Assembly: GCA_000827265.1 (NCBI GenBank)
Contig: KN834778.1
Location: forward strand, 509,097-573,096
Length of the DNA: 64,000 nucleotides
Direction of reading: 5' to 3'
Source: Collybiopsis luxurians FD-317 M1
Lineage: Eukaryota > Basidiomycota > Agaricomycetes > Agaricales > Omphalotaceae
Shown here: in pieces, positions 1-10,624 of the stretch
How the letters are laid out: the number at the start of each line of letters is the position of its first letter
Position numbering within the stretch: the stretch's first letter is position 1
Notes under the pieces: generated by a model
Told to the model about the DNA's origin: nothing
The model's database searches: none
Seen by the model: the letters and a program-made list of their open reading frames with translations, nothing else
Made by a program: the position numbers and the translations under genes

Positions 1-1
1 C

Positions 2-61
2 AAGTGCCCCTACTGTCCTACAGAGTCGCTTACTTCAGAGGCAGTCCAGGTCCATTTCTGA
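2..61 (+). CDS. possible 3' end of an upstream gene (partial)
   Basis: Frame 2 is open from the window edge to a TGA at 59-61 and reads KCPYCPTESLTSEAVQVHF. The CPYC knuckle would suit the end of a small zinc-binding module. With only 19 codons and no upstream sequence this may be chance. Nothing more can be said about its function. Confidence 0.2.
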   Translation, partial: KCPYCPTESLTSEAVQVHF

Positions 62-320
62 CAAAGTCGAAGTAGGTTGCAGTAACAGACCCACCGGTAC
101 CAGGGTCTAGGACTTGATCTGTGTAGCTTGTATAGTAGAATGTATCTGTACATAGTGTGTAGTATGTAGTATAATGTAAATGTCCCGTATTTATTGCCGA
201 ACCGAGGGCGGACCAGATTGTGACTAATTGTGAAACACGTGTTCTTAACTCCTCATCTTCAACTCAGTTTGGTCACCACCGCGCTTTCCCATCTCAGATC
301 GCGCGTTATCCTTGTACATC
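62..320 (+). promoter_or_regulatory. upstream region of XPO1
   Basis: About 260 nt before the exportin start. It is AT-rich around 120-180 and becomes pyrimidine-rich nearer the start codon, which suits a 5' leader. I see no clear TATA box or other recognisable element. Confidence 0.35.
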
Positions 321-3300
321 ATGGAGGTCAGTAGCATATTTCTTGCTTTGCTATTTGGTTGCTCACAGATATCTAGGCATTGCTCGATTTTAACAGAGAC
401 TTCGATGTCGCGCTTCTCGATAAAGTCGTCATGGCCTTTTACACTAGCTCTGGTCCAGAGGTGCGTAATCCACTTTCATCCGCTGAACTTCGTCCACTCA
501 AACACTATCAGCAACAAATGGCCCAGCAGCTCCTAACCCGTTTCGAGGAACATCCAGAATCGTGGACAAAGGTCCCAAGTATCCTCGAAACTTCAACCTT
601 TCCGCAGGCGAAAGTGTGTCCTCAATGCTATCAAGCTTTCAGTGGCTGTTTCTAATCCTTGACAGTATATTGGTCTTCAAATTCTAGAAAAATTAATTAC
701 TACTCGATGGAAGACATTACCAGAAGGCCAACGACAAGGTGAGTATTGATCTGCGACACTGAGATGTAACCTGGTTAGATTGAGGCGTGCTGCCCAGGTA
801 TACGCAATTTTGTCGTTGGGATCACAGTCAAAGTTGCATCGGATGAGACCCTCTCACGGAAAGAGAAGACTTATCTGAACAAGTTGAACCTTGCACTTAT
901 TCAAGTACGCCTCGAGTTAGTCACCTAAGTCTTCCAGTTAAGCCCGCCTTTATAGATTCTCAAGCAAGAATGGCCTCATAATTGGCCTAACTTTATCACG
1001 GAACTCGTCGAATCATCAAAAACTAACCTTTCTCTATGTGAGAACAACATGGTCATCCTGAAGCTACTCTCCGAAGAGATTTTCGACTTCTCGGCAGAAC
1101 AGATGACACAAAACAAAATCAAGAATTTGAAGAATCAGATGTGCGGCGAGTTCTCTGATATCTTCAAATTGTGCTCGGAAGTGTTGGAAGAGGCCAACAA
1201 AACATCACTCATCAAAGCCACTTTGGAGACGTTCCTTCGGTTCTTAAACTGGATCCCATTGGGCTTCATTTTCGAGACAACCATTATTGATCTCTTGCTA
1301 AATCGAGTGCGTCCTTTTTCCCCTTTGCATAGTAATTAAATCTGACTGTCGACATTTGAATCAGTTTCTCGAAGCTCCCGAGTTCCGAAATGTTACTTTG
1401 AAATGTCTAGCCGAAATTGCTGCCCTCAATGTCGGCCCTGAATATGACCCTAAATTCGTCATTCTCTTCGCGATGGTTATGACCTCGGTAAATCGTATGA
1501 TTCCCCCAAGCACCAACATTGCCCAAGCATACGCAAATGCAGGCGATGCCAGCCAGGAGCTCGTACTCAATCTTGCTCTCTTCCTTTCCAACTTCCTTAC
1601 AAACCACCTGCGCGCGGTAGAAACCGAGAACAATCGCGATGTCTTGCTCAATGCACACCTTTATATGGTCAAGGTGTCGCAAGTTGATGAGCGTGAGATA
1701 TTCAAGATCTGTCTTGAATACTGGATAAAACTTGTCCAAGAGTTGTACGACGAGATTCAAGCTTTACCTATTGGAGACTCGGGACTTCTGATGGGATTGA
1801 ATTTGGGCGGAGCGAATGGTAGCATGCTGAATGGGATGTCACTCAGAAAGAACATATACAGCGACGTCCTTTCTAATCTCCGACTTGTGGTGATCGAACG
1901 AATGGTAAAGCCTGAAGAGGTAAAGAAATTTATATACCTGTTAGCTTGGCTACTTATTTTGCTGTTCAGGTGCTCATTGTTGAGAATGAGGAGGGAGAAA
2001 TCGTTCGTGAGTTTATGAAGGAGAGTGACACGATCGTACTCTACAAATCTATGCGCGAGCTGCTGGTCTATCTTACACATCTTGACGTTGCGGATACCGA
2101 GACTATCCTCACGGAGAAACTCGCGAAACAGGTTGATGGCTCCGAATGGTCATGGCAAAACCTTAACACCCTTTGCTGGGCGATTGGTTCCATATCCGGC
2201 GCCATGAGTAAGTCTTACCAGCATAGTGCTGTCGGATTCTTACTAACGGCATTATGCTTATAGACGAAGAAACCGAAAAGCGCTTCCTCGTCACAGTCAT
2301 CAAAGATCTTCTAGGGTTGTGCGAAATCAAACGAGGCAAAGATAATAAAGCGGTCGTTGCCTCAGATATCATGTACATCGTTGGTCAATATCCTCGTTTC
2401 CTAAAGGCGCACTGGAAGTTTTTGAAGACGGTCGTCAATAAATTGTTTGAATTCATGCACGAAACACATGAAGGTAAGGTGGTTCAGACTGTAGGTGCAG
2501 CTCTGACTCTCATTCCTAACAGGTGTTCAGGACATGGCTTGCGACACCTTCATCAAGATTGCACAGAAATGTCGGAGACACTTCGTCATGCAACAGTCTG
2601 GTGAACAAGAACCGTTCATCGACGAGATCCTCCGTCTATTGCACCGAATTACCGTTGATCTGTCCCCGCAGCAAGTTCACACTTTTTACGAGGCTGTAGG
2701 CTATATGATTTCCGCCCAGCCTAACAAACCCCAGCAAGAGAAGCTCATTGCCAAATTGATGGAATTGCCGAATAATGCGGTAGGCTCTCACCCATTCAGC
2801 CATGGTGTACCGTATTGAAACTCGCGTCGTAGTGGGATTCTCTAATGGCTCAGGCCGCCCAGAACATGGACGTTCTATCAAATACTGAAAACATCAAAAT
2901 ATTATCGAACGTACTGAAGACCAACGTATCCGCTTGTACATCTATTGGCAGCTTTTATCTTCCACAGATTGGACGGGTTTTCCTCGACATGCTTGGGCTT
3001 TACAAGGCTGTCAGCGGAATTATTAGCGAAACGATAGCTAAAGAAGGTTCGTCAAAATTATCTTATGCGCGCTCTGCCTCACTTTCTTTGATCATAGGTC
3101 TCATTGCTACCAAAACTCCCAAAGTTCGGCAGTTGCGAACCGTAAAGAAGGAAATTCTCAAGCTCATGGAAACGTACATCAAGAAGGCGGAGGACTTAGA
3201 AGCTGTTAATGGCAACTTCATGCCCCCGCTACTCGATGCTATACTGGGCGACTACAACCGCAATGTCCCTGCTGCTCGAGATGCCGAAGTCCTTAATGTC

Positions 3301-4335
3301 ATGGCTACAATAACTAGCCGGTTGGGAGTACGTTTTCATTTAGGCGAATTCTTTTGAATCTGTTCTGATTTCTGTCTCAGGCTTTGCTCACTCCTCAAGT
3401 TCCAGCCATCCTAGATGCCGTTTTTGAACCAACGTTGACGATGATCAACCAGGACTTTGCTGAATTCCCGGAACACCGAGTCGGATTCTTCAAACTTCTG
3501 CGGGCCATAAATCTTCACTGCTTCCCAGGTAAAATTTTCGCAGTGCGTTCTTGCTTAACATTCTGAAAATGCTATAGCTTTGTTAAGCATTCCTCCTAAC
3601 CAATTCAAACTCTTCATGGATAGTATAATCTGGGCCATCAAGCACACGATGCGAGATATCGCCGACACCGGTCTTAACTGTAAGTGACTTTTGGTTCCAA
3701 GAACCCTGATTTTTGAAGCCCTTGCTCTCAGTATGCTTAGAAGTTGTGAACAACTTCGCAAACGCTGGCGATCCGTCGGTCAGCAATGCTTTCTTCCAGC
3801 AGTACTACCTCAGCATCGTGCAGGACATCTTCTTCGTCTTGACAGATACAGACCACAAGAGTGGTTTTAAGCTTCAGAGTGCTGTTCTAGCACGGATGTT
3901 CCAACTCGTCGAACTGAACGCCATTCAAACACCGTTATATGACCCTTCTCAGGTCTCGGACCCCAACGCTACAAATGCAATGTATGTGAAAGAATACACT
4001 TCTAACCTTTTGAAGAGTGCATTCCCACATGTCCAACCGTACGTGTTAGTGCTGGCTTTCAAGCCTTTTCACTAATCGTCTGTGTTTGCAGCATACAAAT
4101 TCAAACGTTTGTCAATGGGCTCAGCGAGTTCCATAGCGATATCAACCGCTTCAAGTTGACGTTGCGAGACTTTCTTATTCAGCTCAAGCAGTTTTCTGGT
4201 GATAATGCAGAGCTTTTCCTTGAAGAGAAGGAGGCAGAAAATCTCAAAAAGGCCGAGGAAGAGAGACAAGCGGCGATGCGTATTCCGGGTATGCTTAAGC
4301 CTTCTCAATTGGAGGACAAGGACGAAGACATATGA
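321..4335 (+). CDS. XPO1: exportin-1 (CRM1), nuclear export receptor
   Basis: Exportin-1 binds leucine-rich nuclear export signals together with Ran-GTP and carries proteins and RNPs through nuclear pores. About 15 exons join into a protein of roughly 1,070 residues, the usual CRM1 length. The first coding exon is only ATGGAG (321-326); after a 50-nt intron (327-376) the protein continues [20 protein letters not shown], matching the CRM1 N-terminus. Family landmarks follow in order: [11 protein letters not shown] (importin-beta N-terminal region), [34 protein letters not shown], the strongly conserved [20 protein letters not shown], and the C-terminal HEAT helices ending in an acidic tail (EDKDEDI). 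The cysteine in DLLGLCE (codon 2320-2322) is the residue modified by leptomycin B in human and fission-yeast CRM1. No frame break is seen. The identification is close to certain; some internal intron edges are inferred. Confidence 0.97.
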
Positions 4336-4637
4336 ACTACTACACGTACTTTTCTTTCCTTTTTCAATCATCCTTCGTCTTGGCTAGGTTGGCTTCGCTG
4401 AATTACCTGTATACGCACATTTACAATGTCCTTTCTTAATTATCGACCTGCTTGCGGTAGCTTTCTCCTCATGACATATGTACTATTACTAGCCGTACGT
4501 GCTCGAAAATAATGTAGAGTTGAAATCCTGTACACTATGGAATGGACGACTCGGATTGGATGAGATCATCGAGAATTTTGTTTGACACAGTTTTGCTCCG
4601 TTCCAATCTGAACCTTTGTTGTTCGTCTCCCCTTTCA
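4336..4637. other. intergenic, XPO1 3' flank and MCTS1 promoter
   Basis: About 300 nt between two genes on the same strand. It must hold the XPO1 terminator and the MCTS1 promoter. I see no ORF, repeat or TATA box. Confidence 0.4.
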
Positions 4638-5353
4638 ATGTTTAAAAAGTCCGTCCCTTACCTGGCGACGCTCAGTGCTGCTCACGATCATTCCGGATGA
4701 TACAGATTCCAGCCATCGACAGACATCTCGGGCCAGACGCCAGTCAAGACCTCAGTTCAAAGATCGATACGATCAGCAGTCCTTGAGCAGTGGAAAATCG
4801 AGCCAGAAACATTGGACGTAGTGTGGCCTAAGAAAGAAGGTCTGGTTCTTGTTAAATGGTCATAAGCTTTTCTGTTCTATTTTATACAAGACTGAATGTT
4901 ATTCTCAGTAGAGAACATTTATCGATTTACACTGTTCACGGAGAGCCCGTTTTTTTTCAACACTTTGATGGACCCATCTTCCCTGCGCTTCGCATTTTGC
5001 ACAAATGTCTGTCTCGGTCGGAAATGCTCCTTACTATCTCCATGCTTACTGCTAGCTCAGATCCTTACATACTGCCTACGGTACGGGTCGACCGCGGGGC
5101 TATCAGGTTTTTGCTCGCGGGCGCACATATGATGTGCCCTGGGTTCACGTCACAAGGCGGGTATCTGCCGCCTTCCGAAGAGGCAATACCAATTGGGAGG
5201 CCCGTTGCAATACATGCTGAAGGCAAAGAACATGCTGTGGGAGTTGGCATCACCAAACTGTCAACCGAAGATATCAAGAAGGTCAACAAGGGCGTCGGTG
5301 TCGAAACGGTTACCTATGTGGGAGACGACCTTTGGGCAATACACTCACTCTGA
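4638..5353 (+). CDS. TMA20: MCT-1/Tma20 translation re-initiation factor, PUA domain
   Basis: The MCTS1/Tma20 family works with DENR/Tma22 on the 40S ribosome in post-termination recycling and re-initiation. Four exons (4638-4648, 4706-4858, 4909-5006, 5061-5353) give 184 residues, against 181 in human MCTS1. The 11-nt first exon encodes MFKK and is needed for the conserved MFKKF start. The middle matches the N-terminal domain (YTVHGEPVFF, then the spliced LHKYPYILPTVRVDRGAI). The PUA domain follows (GAHMMCPGFTS, AEGKEHAVGVGI, INTERNAL KVNKGVGVE, then GDDLWAIHSL at the end). The reading frame between 5007 and 5060 is open but reads as non-family sequence and is flanked by GTCTGT and CTCAG, so I treat it as an intron. 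It lies downstream of XPO1 on the same strand with no evident functional link. Confidence 0.93.
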
Positions 5354-6205
5354 CTCGCGCAAGAAGGATTCCTAATTTGTGCGTCTGTAGAATTTTGGCG
5401 TCCTCCTATCATCTGCTGACAGGCTTTCGAAGGCAAAAACTCAGAACCACCTTTTGACTAGTACTTAATTGACATCGTTTTGTTATACCATCATCTCGTC
5501 CGAACCAGTTCGCGCTGTACTCGTTCGACCCTTCCAGTTGCCATTGGCTCAACCCGAATAGTCAAGTCCCCGTACCTCAAGTCCCCGTACCGGAGGTCCG
5601 AGCAATACCGATATGCGGGCATTATGTGATTATCACCCCCACATCTTTTCAACCTTTTTGAGTACCACCCCCATCGGATATAGAGAATAAGTCACAAATC
5701 AGAGAGGATTAATTCTTGGACGGTGGAGTAAGCGGAGACCTCCGAATTCAAATCGGGAAGATCCTGGCGGCCCTTTTTCAATACCCGTCCACCAATGGTG
5801 GGTAGGCAGGGAGGGCAGGGAACGACAATTCGAGCGGCTCCGGAACAAGTCATAACAATACTTTGCGAAATGGGGTACCAAAATTTGAGGCCGAGGGGTT
5901 GATGGAACTGACAATCAAGACTAAATTCGTCGTGTTATTCTCCGTTCGCAACCGGAGTTGTGAATATACGCACGAAGACCAAGGACATGCCTCACACGAG
6001 AATTGTCTATTTTTCCCAAAAACGAAGGAACTCGACAGATTAAGTATGCATAATAAAGACGACCACAGGATGATAGTAAAAGTGAGTATGGAAAGAGTAA
6101 TAAGGAGCATAAAGTAAAACGGATGGAGTCAGAGGATTTGAATGAATCGAGCAAGCACACATTGACATCTAAGATAGTCGAAAACACGGAGCGGGTAAAA
6201 TGTTG
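5354..6205. other. intergenic with a 15-bp tandem repeat
   Basis: About 850 nt between the convergent 3' ends of TMA20 and the acidic-protein gene. A perfect 15-bp unit, tcaagtccccgtacc, occurs twice in tandem at 5562-5576 and 5577-5591. Short overlapping ORFs on both strands at 5700-6190 have no domain character and probably lie in 3' UTR sequence. Confidence 0.5.
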
Positions 6206-7045
6206 CTAGCACTCTTGTTGGTACAAATGGTAAGGGCGACGAAAATCATCGTCAGAGAAGGGTAAGGGATCCGGGTCGAGTTCATATGGGTAAAATGACG
6301 AATAGTCCGAGTCGACAAAAACGTGTGGCGCGGCGCGGATGACACGAGGCCTATCTGGAGGGAGAGGAATAGCAGCAGGGTCGGCCAATGAAGCGCTCGA
6401 CTGAATGGAAGGTGTAAGAGGGGAGTCTGACTCGTCGTCTGACGTATCTTCAATAGCGTCGGGAACGGAAAGATCGTCGAGCTCATCATAATAAGGCAAA
6501 GGGTCAACATAGGGAGAAGGAGTAAAAGAAGAATCAAGATGATAAGAATTGACAAGTGGTGGATGAAATGGAGGATATGGAGCAAGATATGGATAAGAAA
6601 ACGACGACGAAAGGTAAGACTGGTTGATGAGGTCGTCCGACGACGACATGGGAGATGGCAGAGGACTTAGAATTTGGTCGTATTCGTCATCTTGTTGCAG
6701 AACGGACCCACTGTCGCCGCCAAATTCGTCTTCATCGTCTTCGCCAAGGGTTTCGAGCAGCGACTCTAACCACTGAGCTTCGGATGCACTACCACCAGAA
6801 CTGTCCACAAACTTCCCAGCATCTGGAAACATGAACGAGTCTGTGTCTTCGGTATTTTCTTCATCCTCGACTTCCGATTGGGCAACTGGGTCAGTGTGTG
6901 TGGATGAAGGTATGTTGGTGGCAGGTGAAGACACTGCATGTATTATAGAGTTTTTTAGAAGCACCCAACGATGCAAATTGTGGCTGTCAAGATGCAACTT
7001 GGAACGAGCCAAGGAAGAGAGACTGGAGGGTGATTCGGAAGACAT
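6206..7045 (-). CDS. hypothetical acidic, disordered protein
   Basis: A single uninterrupted 279-codon frame, unusual here because nearly all neighbours are intron-rich. I do not recognise a family. The N-terminus holds one short helical-looking segment (LHLDSHNLHRWVLLKNSIIH, about residues 17-36). The rest is very acidic and rich in Ser, Pro, Tyr and Asp, including EVEDEENTEDTDSFMF, LLETLGEDDEDEFGGD, a proline/tyrosine-rich middle (SYPYLAPYPPFHPP) and a C-terminal block (VFVDSDYSSFYPYELDPDPL). There is no signal peptide or membrane segment. The composition suits an intrinsically disordered regulator or an activation-domain-like protein, but that is inference. Translation is supported by length and by codon-by-codon composition that differs sharply from the shadow frames. 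Confidence 0.72.
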   Translation of the reverse strand: MSSESPSSLSSLARSKLHLDSHNLHRWVLLKNSIIHAVSSPATNIPSSTHTDPVAQSEVEDEENTEDTDSFMFPDAGKFVDSSGGSASEAQWLESLLETLGEDDEDEFGGDSGSVLQQDDEYDQILSPLPSPMSSSDDLINQSYLSSSFSYPYLAPYPPFHPPLVNSYHLDSSFTPSPYVDPLPYYDELDDLSVPDAIEDTSDDESDSPLTPSIQSSASLADPAAIPLPPDRPRVIRAAPHVFVDSDYSSFYPYELDPDPLPFSDDDFRRPYHLYQQEC

Positions 7046-7605
7046 AGTTGAATATGCAAATGTTGGACAAGTTAAACAGTTATAGGGACTGGAGAAGAGA
7101 AAAAAAAAATCAGCAAGGGGAAAAAAAGAAGAAAAACAGTAGGGCGTACAGTTTCGAGGAAGCAGCAGGTGGTGTACACTAATTCAGCGGTGTATACGCT
7201 CAACAATATGTGGTTCAAAGAGCAAGGAGCCGTTGTTGGTAATTCGAATAGCTTTGTTAACCATTCTCGAGAGAAGTAAGGCCAGTCAGTAACTGGAACT
7301 GGACTATATATAATATAGAAAAAGGACTAGGGAGGGACTTCGCTCATGCAGACATTGTTAGAGGTGGTGGTGGTTCTGGGGAGAAGCGGAACGCAGCCTG
7401 TTGCGGGCTTTTTATTTAAACATGACGCGGTTTCGTGAGTCACTAGTCATGAACCAGTTCATTTCACTCTTCGATCAATCTCCAATTTTCAATTATTCAA
7501 CCGCCAGCTTAAGCGCTCGGGTTAGAGATAAGCTCCTACCACATATTTACTGAGAAAGAGGGACAGAATGAGAAAAAAAAATCCGGGCACGTTTCCCGAA
7601 CAACC
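7046..7605 (-). promoter_or_regulatory. upstream region of the acidic-protein gene / CDC27 3' flank
   Basis: About 560 nt. Read on the minus strand it carries CT-rich tracts at 7090-7140 and an AT-rich TATATATA-type stretch near 7305-7318, about 260 nt before the start codon. This arrangement (TATA, then pyrimidine tract, then start) suits a fungal promoter with a longish leader. I see no coding sequence. Confidence 0.4.
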
Positions 7606-10385
7606 TTATCCTTCATCCATTCGATCATCACCGCTCTCATCTTTCGCAGTATCCAACAATTTCTTGATCTTTCCGATGCTCTTAGGTGAAATGTCGCGAG
7701 CGATGGCGAGGAATTGCGCCGACTTGACTTCATCTCCCATGAGACGGTACACCTTGGCTAACTGGAACACGACATTCGACTCGTCCGGTGAGGTATTGTG
7801 CAATTGTTCCAAGTCTTTGATCGCAGCCTTTGTATTCGAATGAGTGTGGAAGTTAAACGGCTGACACCCATCGATCACACACCTTGTATTCCTTCACAGA
7901 GATAAGGATTTTAGCCCTGCGATAGCGAACCAGTGCATTCTCTGGCGATATGCCAACAGCTTTGTCAAACAGAGCGCGGGCACCCTCTTGGTCTCCTCGT
8001 CGCTCAACCACCTGACCAAGACATCGGTGTCAGAAGCAGTAAATTAGCTCAAGAAGGCACTAACTCACCATACCTACACACCCCAGTAACACAGCGTTCT
8101 TTGGGTGTATTTCGACAGCTTTGCGAAAGTGGTATTCCGCCAGGCGCAATTTACTCATTCTCAGGTAACACGTCCCTAATCCGTACCTGTCACAGCACTC
8201 GTGGCTCGATATCAATACAATGACGAAAAAAAAAACATGCATACCACGCATTATAATGGCGAGGATCTACACGTAAAGCTGACTGGAAAAAGGTCACCGC
8301 CTTCTCCAAATCCTCATCAATTGTCTCGTGCCCACTCAAGGTATACGCATAGGCACACGACGGATCCATTTGTGTTGCTCTTCGGAAGCAAGTCAAAGCT
8401 TGCGCTCGTTCCTTTTGTAATGAGAATAAATTCCCGATCGCAATCCAAGCTTGGGGTGAGCGTGGATCGATATTCAGCAATTCTTGCGCGAGGAAAGATA
8501 GTTCGACCGGTCTCTGAAGGTGCCATAGAAGAGTAGAGTAGACCTCCATATCCCATAGCCGATACGGTTCTAATGTGCGAACCGCCTTGAACGCCCGTTC
8601 GGCCTGAAGATAGTCAGTTTGAGATTGAGAAAACGTAATAAAACCTTACAGCAACGTAATGCCCCTTGTCGTAGTGCGCTCTACCCACCACAGAGAGAAC
8701 CCAAGGGGTCCTTTGTTGTATGTGAGGTAAGAGCTCGACTTCATTCAGGCATTGCTGCGAGTCATACATTGATAATGCGCGAATTACTCTTGCAAACTGT
8801 CGCATGAGATCGTAGATGTATTTGTCTGCTACTTCGATCTCATAGGTCGCTTGAGCAGCTTGTTCTTGACCAAGCGTCCAGGGCGAGGGAGATTTTTCCG
8901 ATCGTGGAGAACTTGTCATCCCAGGAGGTGACGGTGAATTTGCAACTTCGCCATCTTCATCCGATTCTACGGAACGAGACCGTGCATGACCTTGCTGTTT
9001 GCGTCTATCTCGTGTCAAGGCCTGGGGCTCTTCTTAGGGAGGGTCAAACGTCGGAAAACAAGGGCGTACCTTAGAACTATGCTTAGAACCAGCTCCGCTC
9101 AAAAGTCGCGTGCTTCTCCGGGTTATCACATTATTAACACCGATGCTTTTTGCAGCAGAAATTCCTGCTTTAGATGAAGCCAACGGCTGCAAATGATTAT
9201 TCATTGATGAGAAGGAGTTGGAGATCAGTGTCAGCCATTTACTTATACGTACCTTTTTTAATGGGTCTTCTATTGGCAGTTTTAATGGTTTAGAAGGCTT
9301 GAGGGCGTGCTGAGGTGCTGTAGAACGTAACTTCTTTGGCATTGGCCCTGCTTCGTCGGCGGAAGAGAGTGGGCGAGTGACATGTTGTGTTGACCCCGGT
9401 ACGGTCGTTTGAGAACGACTGATACGATGTGCCTGCTGAAAAGTAGTGTCGGCGAACCGGAAAGATGATTCGTTACTTGCGCTAACAATGAGTTAGGCGA
9501 GAACGCGACGGAAAAGCGATAAAGTTCATACAGAGAGTCACGAGGGCCTAGAGGGGGGACAGGTATTCGAAAGGGTTGTAGTTGGTTTACTTCAGGCTTG
9601 AAGCCACGAAACAGATTAGCGGCATTGGCTGCTTCCGGAGTGAAAAAACCAGCACCTGTGGCTACTGGTCCCGAAGGTTTGGAAGTCGCTTCGTCGGTGA
9701 TATGCTTGACGGGATCGGTAAGAGGAGGGAATAACTCATCGATTTCAGGTATTGAGCCTTTTTTGAATACGCTGAGCAAGAAAGGAAGATAATACGACGC
9801 ATTAAAGCTCACCTAGAGCACATAACCCTTCGAATGCTTCCCATATCAAAGGATTCATGGACAACGCTTGACGAAAGCTGTTTGCTGCGATACTCTGAAG
9901 ATTTCCTTTGAGCGCCATTGCACCAGATCTACAATGCATTGCAGCAAGATCTGGAGACTGGCGCGCGGTTCTTGTAGACGTGGATGCTGTAAACGGAACG
10001 TCAGCGAAGCAAGGAAAAGACACTGACGAGAGTACTAACTAGAAGGAGTATTTGCCAGCTCCTTGGAGGCTTCTTCCAAAGCTTCCCTGGCTTGCCTGTA
10101 TCTGCCCAGAATATTACAACACTTTGCTTTGAGCTCCAGGCATCCGCTGCACTGATCTTGTCTGGATATATCAACAACGCAGAGAGCTGGATAAGTCTGT
10201 CCTTCGCGCAGAAGAGATGTAGCATATAGGTGGCGGGCGTCATGGCTATGTTGGTCGAGCGCAAAGTAGCGTTCTGCATAGAATACAGCTGTCCCGGTAA
10301 GGTCTGAGTCGAGACAGGACCATATTATGGACTGGAAACGTTGGGCAATGACAGGCAAGAACGCAGGAGATTCTGAAGGGTCCAT
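7606..10385 (-). CDS. CDC27: anaphase-promoting complex subunit Cdc27/APC3 (TPR protein)
   Basis: Cdc27 is a scaffold subunit of the APC/C ubiquitin ligase; its TPR superhelix binds the IR tails of Cdc20/Cdh1 and Apc10. The N-terminus (SIIWSCLDSDLTGTAVFYAE, then LDQHSHDARHLYATSLLREG) matches the Cdc27 N-terminal TPRs. A low-complexity linker with Ser/Pro and basic stretches follows (about 8,900-9,700). The C-terminal half is a run of classical TPRs, for example AQALTCFRRATQMDPSCAYA, LEKAVTFFQSALRVDPRHYN, GLGTCYLRMSKLRLAEYHFR and AIKDLEQLHNTSPDESNVVF, ending in an acidic tail (DESGDDRMDEG). An upstream TTG at 10394 is in frame, but the first ATG (10383-10385) is chosen. Many short introns interrupt the gene and I did not fix every edge. 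GTCACGTG lies at 10471-10478, 86 nt upstream of the start. Confidence 0.93.
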
Positions 10386-10624
10386 ATACACCAATAAATG
10401 ATTCTAGAACATGAAAACTTGAAGCCAAGCGGTACGAGATGGCTGTAACCAGAAAGACACGATAAAATAACGTCACGTGTTTTCAACTTGACGCGTAGAA
10501 TAAATCAATTATTTGGCTATAGTCGGACGCCCCAAGGACGCCCAGCTACGATAGCGGATTCAAAACAATTCTAAGTAAAGATACAGATACAGAAATATCA
10601 GAACGCTGTCCATAAACCTTATTT

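Noticed and set aside
5699..6187. Several 70-90 codon ORFs on both strands
   Set aside because: They overlap each other in different frames, lack any domain pattern and fall in the 3' flanks of two convergent genes.
10471..10478. GTCACGTG upstream of CDC27 as a sulfur-control site
   Set aside because: CACGTG boxes are common in fungal promoters and CDC27 has no sulfur role; recorded only in the gene entry.
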